A stretch of DNA of 64,000 bases from Methylorubrum rhodinum (lineage in GTDB: Bacteria; Pseudomonadota; Alphaproteobacteria; Rhizobiales; Beijerinckiaceae): assembly GCF_014199935.1 (NCBI RefSeq), contig NZ_JACHOP010000004.1, forward strand, positions 62,001 to 126,000, in the 5' to 3' direction. The notes under the pieces were generated by a model, which searched no databases, had not been told where the DNA came from, and saw nothing but the letters and a program-made list of their open reading frames with translations. Position 1 is the first letter of the stretch, and every line of letters begins with the position of its first letter. Positions 50,403 to 56,718 of this stretch are shown piece by piece. Position numbers and translations under genes: made by a program.

Positions 50403-51998
50403 TCATCCGCCGCACAAAAAATCCGCGATCAGCGCGGGGGCCGCCGTGTCGAAGCCGACCACGTCGAGCATGCCGGCATCCTCCGGGTCGGCGATGCTGA
50501 AGCCGTTGGAGACGAGCCCCACGACCACGAGCTTCGCCGCGATCCCGGTCTTCTGCCGGTATTCCCGCAGCGCCTCGACCGGGTGGACCGGGCCGGCCCA
50601 GGTCTCCGAGTCCGTGTAGATCACGAACGCGTCGGCCTGCATGCCCCGCTCCAGGGCCCAGCGCATCGGCAGCGAGCAGTCCGTCCCGCCGAAGGGCAGG
50701 TCGGAGGTCGCCGCCACCGCCTGATCGAGCCGCATCGACGGCCCGAGGGGCAGGGCGGTCAGCCCGTCGGCCACGCGCCGGCCGCCGGTGAAGCCGACCA
50801 CCTGCCACCGCTCCTCGGTCGCCGCGGTGACGAGCGCCATCGCGGCGGCCGCCTCCCGCGGCGTCAGCGCGGACCCCGCGACCGAGCCGCACGCCATGGA
50901 GCCCGACACGTCGAGCGCGAGCACGAGGCGCTGGCCCGTCGGCTCCACGCCTGCGAAGGCGGTGTAGAACGCGGCGTTCAGCGCCTCGACGATGGCCCCG
51001 ACCGGCTCCCAGGAGAGCCGGCCGCGCTGGCCGTGCCCCGACGCGTAGGTCCGGAGCGCGATCAGCAGCGCCATCGGGTGCAGGCGCGCCTTCAACAGGC
51101 GCTCCCGGTCCGACAGCACGGACAGCACGTGCTCGGTCCCCGCGGAGAAGGGCGCGAGCGCCCCTGCCGCGGTGAGCCGGCCGAGCTGGCGCACGAGGGC
51201 GCCGACCGGCATGCGCTCGATCAGGGCCTCGTTCACCGCGCGGCTCGTCATCAGCCCGGTCGGCAGAGCCTCCCAGGGCAGACCGTGCGAGCGCACCTGC
51301 GCCGCCGCGAAGGCGCCGTCGACGCCCTCGGACTGCACCGCCGCGAAGGCGTGGACGAGCGCGGGCGCGTCCTCGCCGAGCGTGCCGCGGCAGATCCAGT
51401 CGAACAGCGCCTTGCGGGCGGGCTCGTCCGTCTCCGGGTGGGCCAGTCGCAGCAGGTCGCGGTGCGACCAGCCACCCCGCTGCCGGTACTTGACCGCCTG
51501 GTAGGCGAGCGCCTCCACGGACTTCGCCCGGTACCACTCGCCGACCGCGCGCCGCAGGCCCCGGCCCCAGCCGCGCATCGCCTCGACGGCGTCGGCGAAC
51601 CCGAACAGGTGCGTGCCGGTGCGGCAGACGCGGGGGAGGGCGGCGAGCGCGAGGCGGCGCGTGGCCTCGGACTCCGCGGAGGCCGCGAGCGCCAGCGCGA
51701 AGATCGCCGGGTCCTGCTTCGGAGCCCGGCCCCCTTCGCTCACCGCGACGATGGCCGCCACGGCGCGCGCGCCGTCCTCCGCGATGCACCGCATCACGGC
51801 CGCCGCGTTCTCCCGCGTCAGCGTGCGCTCGCCCGCGTAGTACGAGCCGCCCTCGCACCCCAGCACAAGGAAGCGGTCGAGCCGCGCCCAGTCTCCGACC
51901 GGGAAGGCGTGGCCGCCGGCCGCGTTCGGCACGGTGCGGGGAATCGGCTCCGACTGCGGATTGCGCCGGAGCGAGAACAGCTTGCCATAGTTCAACAT
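50403..51998 (-). CDS. rsr: Ro60 orthologue (TROVE domain RNA-binding ring protein, Rsr)
   Basis: About 531 residues from the ATG at 51998, with AAGGAG 6 bases upstream (a GTG at 52001 precedes it). The N-terminal two-thirds is the HEAT-like TROVE ring (LNYGKLFSLRRN..., DRFLVLGCEGGSYYAGERTLTREN). The C-terminal third is a von Willebrand A-like domain with the metal site LALDVSGSM near residue 360. Ro60 binds misfolded RNAs through its central hole and Y RNAs on its outer face; in bacteria it works with PNPase and related nucleases. The seven Y-RNA-like units immediately upstream on the same strand are its obvious ligands. Confidence 0.92.
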   Translation of the reverse strand: MLNYGKLFSLRRNPQSEPIPRTVPNAAGGHAFPVGDWARLDRFLVLGCEGGSYYAGERTLTRENAAAVMRCIAEDGARAVAAIVAVSEGGRAPKQDPAIFALALAASAESEATRRLALAALPRVCRTGTHLFGFADAVEAMRGWGRGLRRAVGEWYRAKSVEALAYQAVKYRQRGGWSHRDLLRLAHPETDEPARKALFDWICRGTLGEDAPALVHAFAAVQSEGVDGAFAAAQVRSHGLPWEALPTGLMTSRAVNEALIERMPVGALVRQLGRLTAAGALAPFSAGTEHVLSVLSDRERLLKARLHPMALLIALRTYASGHGQRGRLSWEPVGAIVEALNAAFYTAFAGVEPTGQRLVLALDVSGSMACGSVAGSALTPREAAAAMALVTAATEERWQVVGFTGGRRVADGLTALPLGPSMRLDQAVAATSDLPFGGTDCSLPMRWALERGMQADAFVIYTDSETWAGPVHPVEALREYRQKTGIAAKLVVVGLVSNGFSIADPEDAGMLDVVGFDTAAPALIADFLCGG

Positions 51999-52050
51999 CA
52001 CTCGCTCCTTCTCTGCCGCGGGGCGCCGATGGGCGTCCCGTGCTTCATTG

Positions 52051-52157
52051 CGGCCGCGCGGTCGTGGGATGGGCGAGGGATTCCAGACGCCTTTCGGCGC
52101 CTTCGGGAGTCGAACCCTGGGACCCAGATAACCCTCACCCTCCGGCCCGCGCGGCCG
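52051..52157 (-). ncRNA. Y RNA-like unit A (nearest Ro60)
   Basis: About 107 nt. The terminal arms pair 12 of 13 (CGGCCGCGCGGGC with GACCGCGCGGCCG). After the conserved GCCGGAG internal-loop strand, an inner stem GGGTGAGGG/CCCTCGCCC (9 bp) encloses a TTCGACT T-loop-like hairpin. A second hairpin, GCGCC/GGCGT, has a GAAA tetraloop. There is no D-arm, so this is a reduced tRNA mimic. It ends about 50 bases before the Ro60 gene. Confidence 0.75.
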
Positions 52158-52181
52158 AATCTCTTTGTTTTTCCGTGCCTT

Positions 52182-52300
52182 GCCACACGGGCGTGTGGTC
52201 TCGGACGACGGACCTCACCGGGCGCCTGCGAGCGGCGCGGGCTCCGGAAAGCCCGACCCGGTCCCTCGATCACCGTCGCCGTCCGGCCCGTGCCGAGCCG
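52182..52300 (-). ncRNA. Y RNA-like unit B
   Basis: About 119 nt. The terminal stem is GCACGGGC/GCCCGTGT, then GCCGGAC and an inner stem CGACGG/CCGTCG. Two internal hairpins follow: CGGGC/GCCCG with an 8-base T-rich loop, and GCGCC/GGCGC. The architecture matches unit A but the T-loop is degenerate. Confidence 0.62.
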
Positions 52301-52306
52301 TCCGAA

Positions 52307-52441
52307 GTCACGCGGTCATGGTGCGAGGAAAGGCGTTTGGCGCTCTACCCGACTGAGCTACGGACCTTGCGGCCCGGCGGGACTCGAACCCGCGACAACC
52401 CCAGGACAATGGTAACCTTTCCTCTTCGGCCCGCGTGGCCG
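52307..52441 (-). ncRNA. Y RNA unit C, YrlA-like tRNA mimic with ends at the anticodon position
   Basis: About 135 nt. The terminal stem CACGCGG/CCGCGTG is followed by GCCGAAG, which matches the GNCGAA Ro60-binding strand known from bacterial Y RNAs. The 9-bp inner stem GAGGAAAGG/CCTTTCCTC is perfect. Inside lie a perfect T-arm (GCGGG-TTCGAGT-CCCGC), an acceptor-like stem CGGGCC/GGTCCG closed by a GCAA tetraloop, and an intact D-arm (GCTC-AGTCGGGTA-GAGC). The order T-arm, acceptor, D-arm is a circular permutation of tRNA opened at the anticodon arm, as in YrlA RNAs. Confidence 0.85.
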
Positions 52442-52469
52442 GATGATTTTCCTATTGCTGGCCCGCGAA

Positions 52470-52609
52470 CGGTCCTGCGGGCGTGGGTGCCGGGGACGGG
52501 AAGACCGAGCTACGGACCTCGCAGCCCGGCGGAATTCGAATCCGCGACCTCCGCGAGAAAAACGCGCGGCGCTCTACCGATGACCGTCCCCGATCGGCCC
52601 GCAGGGCCG
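52470..52609 (-). ncRNA. Y RNA unit D, complete permuted tRNA cloverleaf opened in the D-loop
   Basis: About 140 nt. Terminal arms pair 12 of 13 (CGGCCCTGCGGGC with GCCCGCAGGACCG), then GCCGATC and the inner stem CGGGGACGG/CCGTCCCCG (9 bp). The enclosed RNA contains, in order: the 3' half of a D-arm (TCGGTAGAGC), a full anticodon-like arm (CCGCG/CGCGG with a T-rich loop) and an AGGTC variable region. A perfect T-arm (GCGGA-TTCGAAT-TCCGC) follows, then an acceptor stem capped by GCGA, and the 5' half of the D-arm (TAGCTCGGTC). All cloverleaf arms are present, but the ends lie in the D-loop. Confidence 0.83.
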
Positions 52610-52671
52610 TCGAGAGGGTGGGATGGGGAAGTGCGAATCCGGCCCGCCGCCTCGGGGGAGGGCGGCGCGGT

Positions 52672-52788
52672 GGTCACGCGGGCATGGGGCAGCGGACGAT
52701 CGTGTCCTTGCGGACACCGGGCCTCACATCCGAAGACGTGAGGAAACCGATTTAACAGATCACCGTCCGCTATTGGCCCGCGTGGCCG
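52672..52788 (-). ncRNA. Y RNA-like unit E
   Basis: About 117 nt. The terminal stem pairs 11 of 12 (GGCCACGCGGGC with GCCCGCGTGACC). The inner stem AGCGGACG/CGTCCGCT (8 bp) encloses a 9-bp hairpin CCTCACGTC/GATGTGAGG with a TTCG loop and a 6-bp hairpin GTGTCC/GGACAC with a GCAA loop. It has the two-hairpin architecture without recognisable tRNA T- or D-loop sequence. Confidence 0.78.
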
Positions 52789-52818
52789 ATACTTTTGCCG
52801 GATAGTGGCCGCTCACGA

Positions 52819-52969
52819 CCCGGACGGGCGCAGGCGGCGACGCTGAGGTCGTTCCGATACATGCGATGCACCGTCGAGGCGGGGCCAGAAGGAGACGCGG
52901 GCGTGAAAACGGGCGATCGGGGTTTTCGCATTGCAGGCGGATAACCGAACGCCCACCGGCCCGCGCCGG
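52819..52969 (-). ncRNA. Y RNA-like unit F, divergent
   Basis: About 151 nt, identified by the same CGGGCCGGTG start and by terminal pairing CCGG..CGGGC with GCCCG.CCGG. The inner stem is weak (GGCG/CGCC). An internal hairpin GCGAAAAC/GTTTTCAC pairs 7 of 8. Boundaries are approximate. Confidence 0.5.
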
Positions 52970-52981
52970 TGGTATCGTGAA

Positions 52982-53094
52982 CGGTCTGCCGGTCATGAAC
53001 GATCGAGGTGGACTGGGCATTGCGCCCCCACGGCCTGCGCGCCGCAGAACGTCCGCTTGGCAAGGTAACCTCGGATCACCGGCCCGGCAGGCCG
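52982..53094 (-). ncRNA. Y RNA-like unit G, first of the array
   Basis: About 113 nt. Terminal arms CGGCCTGCC/GGCAGACCG pair 8 of 9 with the same C-A mismatch as in units D and E. The inner stem CGAGGT/ACCTCG is flanked by GAT/ATC. Internal hairpins CTGCG/CGCAG and GGGC/GCCC occupy the T-arm and acceptor positions. Its 5' end lies about 8 bases after the proposed -10 element. Confidence 0.62.
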
Positions 53095-53102
53095 ATGGCG
53101 GT

Positions 53103-53131
53103 TGAGTACGGCCACGCCCCAGCCGCGTCAA
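53103..53131 (-). promoter_or_regulatory. Candidate promoter of the Y RNA-Ro60-RtcB operon
   Basis: On the minus strand TTGACG (53131-53126) and TACTCA (53108-53103) are spaced by 17 bases. Transcription would start near 53096, right at the 5' arm of unit G. The -35 is good and the -10 poor, as is common in Alphaproteobacteria. Confidence 0.5.
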
Positions 53132-53134
53132 CCT

Positions 53135-53159
53135 GAAACTTGAAAATTCTTTCAGTTTC
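53135..53159. promoter_or_regulatory. Imperfect inverted repeat, operator candidate between divergent transcripts
   Basis: GAAACTTGAAA pairs with TTTCAGTTTC apart from one extra base, in an AT-rich island. It lies between the Y RNA promoter and the Xre-type regulator gene, and is a natural site for autoregulation by that regulator. Confidence 0.5.
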
Positions 53160-53174
53160 GACCATCTCCCCTCC

Positions 53175-53507
53175 ATGGACCTGACCCACCCGATCACCCC
53201 CGCCCAGATCCGCGCCGGCCGCGGCCTCCTCAAATGGACGCAAGGCGCGTTGGCCAGCCGGGCCGCGGTCTCGGTGGTGACGCTGAACATGATCGAGAGC
53301 GATCAGGTCGCGCCGCGGACCCGGACGCTCGCCTCGATCCGCTCGGTGCTGGAAGGGGAGGGCATCCGCTTCATCGGCAGCGAGAGCGAGGGTTTCGGTG
53401 TGATGATGCGGCCGAGGGCCGGCGCCGAAGAATCCTCCCGAGGTCCGAGTCCGAGAAGCGAAAGCCCCAAGAAAACGACGTCGAGATCCATGCGGGCGGC
53501 CGAGTGA
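53175..53507 (+). CDS. Xre-family transcriptional regulator
   Basis: A 110-residue protein. Residues 8-65 form a helix-turn-helix domain (TPAQIRAGRGLLKWTQGALA, then SVVTLNMIESDQVAPRTRTL). The C-terminal 35 residues are basic and disordered (SRGPSPRSESPKKTTSR). The ATG has no purine-rich site upstream; a TTGAAA 30 bases before it suggests a nearly leaderless message. It is divergent from the Y RNA array and overlaps pxpA by four bases (GTGA). It may regulate itself, pxpA or the RNA array through the inverted repeat at 53135. Confidence 0.85.
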   Translation: MDLTHPITPAQIRAGRGLLKWTQGALASRAAVSVVTLNMIESDQVAPRTRTLASIRSVLEGEGIRFIGSESEGFGVMMRPRAGAEESSRGPSPRSESPKKTTSRSMRAAE

Positions 53508-54271
53508 GCGCCCGCATCGATCTCAACGCCGATCTCGGCGAAGGCTTCGGGGCTTGGCGCATGGGCGACGACGCCGGGCTCCTCGACATCGTCACCTCGG
53601 CCAACGTCGCCTGCGGCTTCCACGCGGGCGATCCCGACATCATGGTCGAGACCGCCGCGGCGGCGCGGGCGCGGGGCGTGGCCATCGGCGCCCATCCCGG
53701 ATTCCTGGATTTGCGCGGCTTCGGCCGGATGCGCATCCAAGAGAGCCCTCGGCGGATCGAACGCGACATCGCCTACCAGATCGGCGCGCTCCAGGCCTGC
53801 GCGGCGCTGGCCGGCGCCCGCGTCACCCACGTGAAGGCGCACGGGGCGCTCGCCAACCTCTCGAACGAGGACGAAGCCGTCGCCGAAGCCCTCGCCCGCG
53901 CGGTCGCGGGCGTCGACCGCAGCCTCGTCCTCATGGTCATGCCGGGCCTGCCCGCCGAGCGGGCGGGCGAGCGCGCGGGTCTCAGGCTGATACGCGAGGT
54001 CTATGCCGACCGGGTCTATGCCGCCGACGGCACGCTGATGCCCCGCGCGATGCCCGGCTCGGTGATCCACGACGCCGACGAGGCCGCACGCCGCGTCGTC
54101 CGCATGGTCGAAGAGGGAGCGGTGTTCACGGGCGACGGCCAGAAGATTTCCGTCGCGATCGACACGGTCTGCGTCCATGGCGACAATCCGGCGGCGCTCA
54201 CGATGGCGCGGGCGGTGCGCACGAAATTGGAAGCCGCCGGTTTGTCCATCCGACCCTTTGCGGAGCCGTAA
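53504..54271 (+). CDS. pxpA: 5-oxoprolinase subunit A (LamB/YcsF family)
   Basis: A 255-residue protein starting at GTG 53504, overlapping the regulator stop. Family signatures are IDLNADLGEGFG, ANVACGFHAGDPDIM, IGAHPGFLDLRGFGRM, THVKAHGALANL, REVYADRVYAADGTLMPR and VCVHGDNPAAL. With PxpB and PxpC it hydrolyses 5-oxoproline to glutamate using ATP. The pxpB and pxpC genes are not in this window, so either they lie elsewhere or this copy does something else. Confidence 0.9.
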   Translation: MSARIDLNADLGEGFGAWRMGDDAGLLDIVTSANVACGFHAGDPDIMVETAAAARARGVAIGAHPGFLDLRGFGRMRIQESPRRIERDIAYQIGALQACAALAGARVTHVKAHGALANLSNEDEAVAEALARAVAGVDRSLVLMVMPGLPAERAGERAGLRLIREVYADRVYAADGTLMPRAMPGSVIHDADEAARRVVRMVEEGAVFTGDGQKISVAIDTVCVHGDNPAALTMARAVRTKLEAAGLSIRPFAEP

Positions 54272-54631
54272 CGGGCGGTGCGGCAGCACCGTATAGCCGG
54301 GCGCGAAGAGCGCCCCGCGCAGCGGCCTCGGTTTTCGGCCGAGGCGTCCAGCGGAGCGGGAAGCCTTGAGCATCGTTCCGAAAGGTGGTTTCCGGCTTTC
54401 GGAAAAAGACGATGCGGCACAGAAACATAGAGCATCGTCTTGGATCCGATATCCAGGACGATGCTCTAAGGTCGCGGATGCGACCGCCAGCGTCTGAGGC
54501 TAGGCATGAAACCCGTGCAATCGCTGCAAGCGACGGCACGGGGATCGAAACGGCCTCGCTCACGGTTTCTTGAGCGGCGCGGCCTTCGGTCCTTGCGCCG
54601 AGCGTGGCAGCGTCGGGACATCCGGGCCGAA
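54272..54631. other. Intergenic region between pxpA and the AI-2E-family gene
   Basis: A 360-base region with the RIME-like repeat at 54368-54468. The remainder (54469-54631) is open in the frame of the next gene but has no membrane-protein character, so it is treated as leader. Confidence 0.5.
54368..54468. repeat. RIME-like palindromic repeat
   Basis: It contains the palindromes CCGAAAGGTGGTTTCCGG...TTTCGG and AGAGCATCGTC...GACGATGCTCT. In opposite orientation it aligns along its full length with 28716-28819. Confidence 0.82.
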
Positions 54632-56704
54632 ATGAAAAAGTTCACCTCCGGCGACGGCTTCGTCGTCCCGCCCCGTCCCACCCGGATCGCCGCCGCGGAG
54701 ACGCCGGGCGCCCCGCTCGCCTCCTCGATGATCGTGTTCGCGATCATCGTCGCCGGGCTCTATCTCGGCCGCGAGGTGCTGATCCCGATCGCCATCGCGG
54801 CGCTGCTGTCCTTCGTGCTCGGACCGCTGGTGAACCTGCTGCGCCGCCTGCGGCTCGGCCGCTTCGTCGCGGTGCTGGCGGCGGTTCTGTTCGCCACCGG
54901 CATCATCGGCGCCCTCTCGACGGTGATCGGCGTGCAGGTCGCCGAACTCGTCCAGGACGTGCCGCGCTATCAGGTGACGATCGAGAAGAAGATCCAGGGC
55001 CTGCGCGAGGGCTCGCTCGGCCGCACCATGGACTACATCGCCAACATGAACCGGGCGATCCACCAGGGGGGCGCCGAGGAGGGTAAGGAGGAGGCCGAGC
55101 GGGCCAAGCGCGAGCAGCAGGCCAAGGAGCAGCAGGCACGGGAACAGGCGCGCAAGGATCCCTCCGCCCGCAGCGCCAAGCCCGAGCCGGAACCCGCCAA
55201 GCCGATGCTGGTCCAGGTGGAGGAGCGCCGCCCGAGCCCGCTGGAACTCGCCACCACCGTGCTCTCACCCGTCATGCAGCCGCTCGCCACCGCGGGCATC
55301 GTCGTGGTGGTGCTGCTGTTCGTGCTGATGCAGCGGGAGGATCTGCGCGACCGTCTGATCCGGCTCGCCGGTTCCAGCGACCTCCACCGCACCACGGTGG
55401 CGATGGACGACGCGGCGCGGCGCCTGTCGCGCTACTTCCTCGGCCAGCTCGCCCTCAACACCGCCTTCGGCGTCGTGATCGGCCTCGGCCTCTGGATCAT
55501 CGGCGTGCCGAACCCGGTGCTCTGGGCGATCTTCTCCGCGATGATGCGGTTCGTGCCGTATATCGGCGCGGTCCTCTCGGCGATCCTGCCGTTGGCGCTC
55601 GCCGCCGCCGTCGATCCCGGCTGGGGCATGGTGCTGGCCACCCTCATCCTGTTCGCGGTGATCGAGCCCCTGGTGGGCCACGTGATCGAGCCGCTGGTCT
55701 ACGGCCACTCGACCGGGCTCTCGCCGTTCTCGGTGCTGATCTCGGCCCTGTTCTGGACCTGGCTGTGGGGGCCGGTCGGCCTGCTGCTCTCGACGCCGCT
55801 CACCGTCTGCCTCGTCGTGCTCGGGCGCCACGTCGACCGGCTCGAATTCCTGGACGTGCTGTTCAGCAACCGCCCGGCCCTGACCCCGGTCGAGAACTTC
55901 TACCAGCGCATGCTCGCCGACGACCCCGAGGAGGCGCAGGAGCATGCGGAGATGATCCTGCAGCAATGCTCGCTCTCGGCCTATTACGACGACGTGGTGC
56001 TGAAAGGGCTCGAACTCGCCGCCCGCGATGCCGCCCGCGGCGTGCTGACCCCGGACCAGAAGGCCGATATCCGCGCCTCGATCACCGCCCTGGTCGAGGA
56101 TCTGGAGGACCGCGAGGACGGGCTGCCCGAGCCCGCCTCGAAATCGGCCAAGCTGATCCCGCCGGCCGACGACGACGTCGCCTGCTCGTCCGAACCGATC
56201 CCCGATCCGTCCCCCGACGACCTGCCGGACGTCTGGCGGCGGGAGGGGGCGGTGCTTCTCGTTTCGGGGCGAGGGTTCCTCGACGGCGCGGCCACGGCCA
56301 TCGCCGACCAGCTCCTGCGCAAGCGCGGCTTCGGCACGCGCCAGGTCCCCTTCGCCGAGGTCGCGCGGGTGCGGCTCGCCGACTGGGATCCCGGTTCGCC
56401 GCAGGCCGTCTGCGTGATCTCGCTGGCGCTCGCCGGCGAGCCGACCCATCTGAGCCGCCTCGTCGGCCGTCTGCGGCGCAAACTCGACGCGGCCCCGATC
56501 GTCGCCGGCCTGTGGCGCCTCGACGAGCCGATGCTCTCGGACGAGAGTCTGCGGGCCAAGCTCGGTGCCGACGACCACGTCACCTCTCTGCGCGATCTCG
56601 TCGAGACGGTCCTGACCCTTGCCCGCTCCGGCGGCACGGCGCGGGAGCCCGAGCGCCGCGAGGCCGCCGTCCCGCCGCGTCAGGCGCTGCCGGAGCCGGC
56701 CTGA
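54632..56704 (+). CDS. AI-2E family membrane protein with long cytoplasmic C-terminal extension
   Basis: A 690-residue protein from the ATG at 54632. The AI-2E/PerM-type core (about 30-420) has about eight membrane segments (SMIVFAIIVAGLYLGREVLIPIAIAALLSFV; FVPYIGAVLSAILPLALA; HSTGLSPFSVLISALFWTWLWGPVGLLLSTPLTV). A charged, coiled insert (about 155-205; EEGKEEAERAKREQQAKEQQ) lies between segments. After 420 a cytoplasmic tail of 270 residues follows. Its end (about 550-670; GAVLLVSGRGFLDGAATAIA, AVCVISLAL) looks like a Rossmann domain of the B12-binding fold without the cobalamin histidine motif. The transported substrate is unknown. Confidence 0.82.
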   Translation: MKKFTSGDGFVVPPRPTRIAAAETPGAPLASSMIVFAIIVAGLYLGREVLIPIAIAALLSFVLGPLVNLLRRLRLGRFVAVLAAVLFATGIIGALSTVIGVQVAELVQDVPRYQVTIEKKIQGLREGSLGRTMDYIANMNRAIHQGGAEEGKEEAERAKREQQAKEQQAREQARKDPSARSAKPEPEPAKPMLVQVEERRPSPLELATTVLSPVMQPLATAGIVVVVLLFVLMQREDLRDRLIRLAGSSDLHRTTVAMDDAARRLSRYFLGQLALNTAFGVVIGLGLWIIGVPNPVLWAIFSAMMRFVPYIGAVLSAILPLALAAAVDPGWGMVLATLILFAVIEPLVGHVIEPLVYGHSTGLSPFSVLISALFWTWLWGPVGLLLSTPLTVCLVVLGRHVDRLEFLDVLFSNRPALTPVENFYQRMLADDPEEAQEHAEMILQQCSLSAYYDDVVLKGLELAARDAARGVLTPDQKADIRASITALVEDLEDREDGLPEPASKSAKLIPPADDDVACSSEPIPDPSPDDLPDVWRREGAVLLVSGRGFLDGAATAIADQLLRKRGFGTRQVPFAEVARVRLADWDPGSPQAVCVISLALAGEPTHLSRLVGRLRRKLDAAPIVAGLWRLDEPMLSDESLRAKLGADDHVTSLRDLVETVLTLARSGGTAREPERREAAVPPRQALPEPA

Positions 56705-56718
56705 CGCGGCGGGCAATC

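Noticed and set aside
52340..52400. A functional tRNA gene on the minus strand (excellent T-arm and D-arm)
   Set aside because: The T-arm precedes the D-arm and the acceptor stem is closed by a tetraloop, so no mature tRNA ends can form without breaking the hairpin; the arrangement is that of a YrlA-type tRNA mimic.
52610..52671. Further Y RNA unit or terminator between units E and D
   Set aside because: A 7-bp hairpin (CGCCGCC/GGCGGCG) and a T-loop-like GGATTCGCAC are present, but there is no terminal arm pairing and no T-tract, so no separate feature was called.
52040..52741. A protein of about 230 residues read on the plus strand across the RNA array
   Set aside because: It runs antisense through several structured RNA units, has arginine/proline-rich low-quality composition and no ribosome-binding site.
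52051..53094. CRISPR array (short GGCC-rich repeats at regular spacing)
   Set aside because: The repeated element is short and variable, unit lengths vary from 107 to 151, the intervening sequence is structured and self-complementary, and no cas genes are present.
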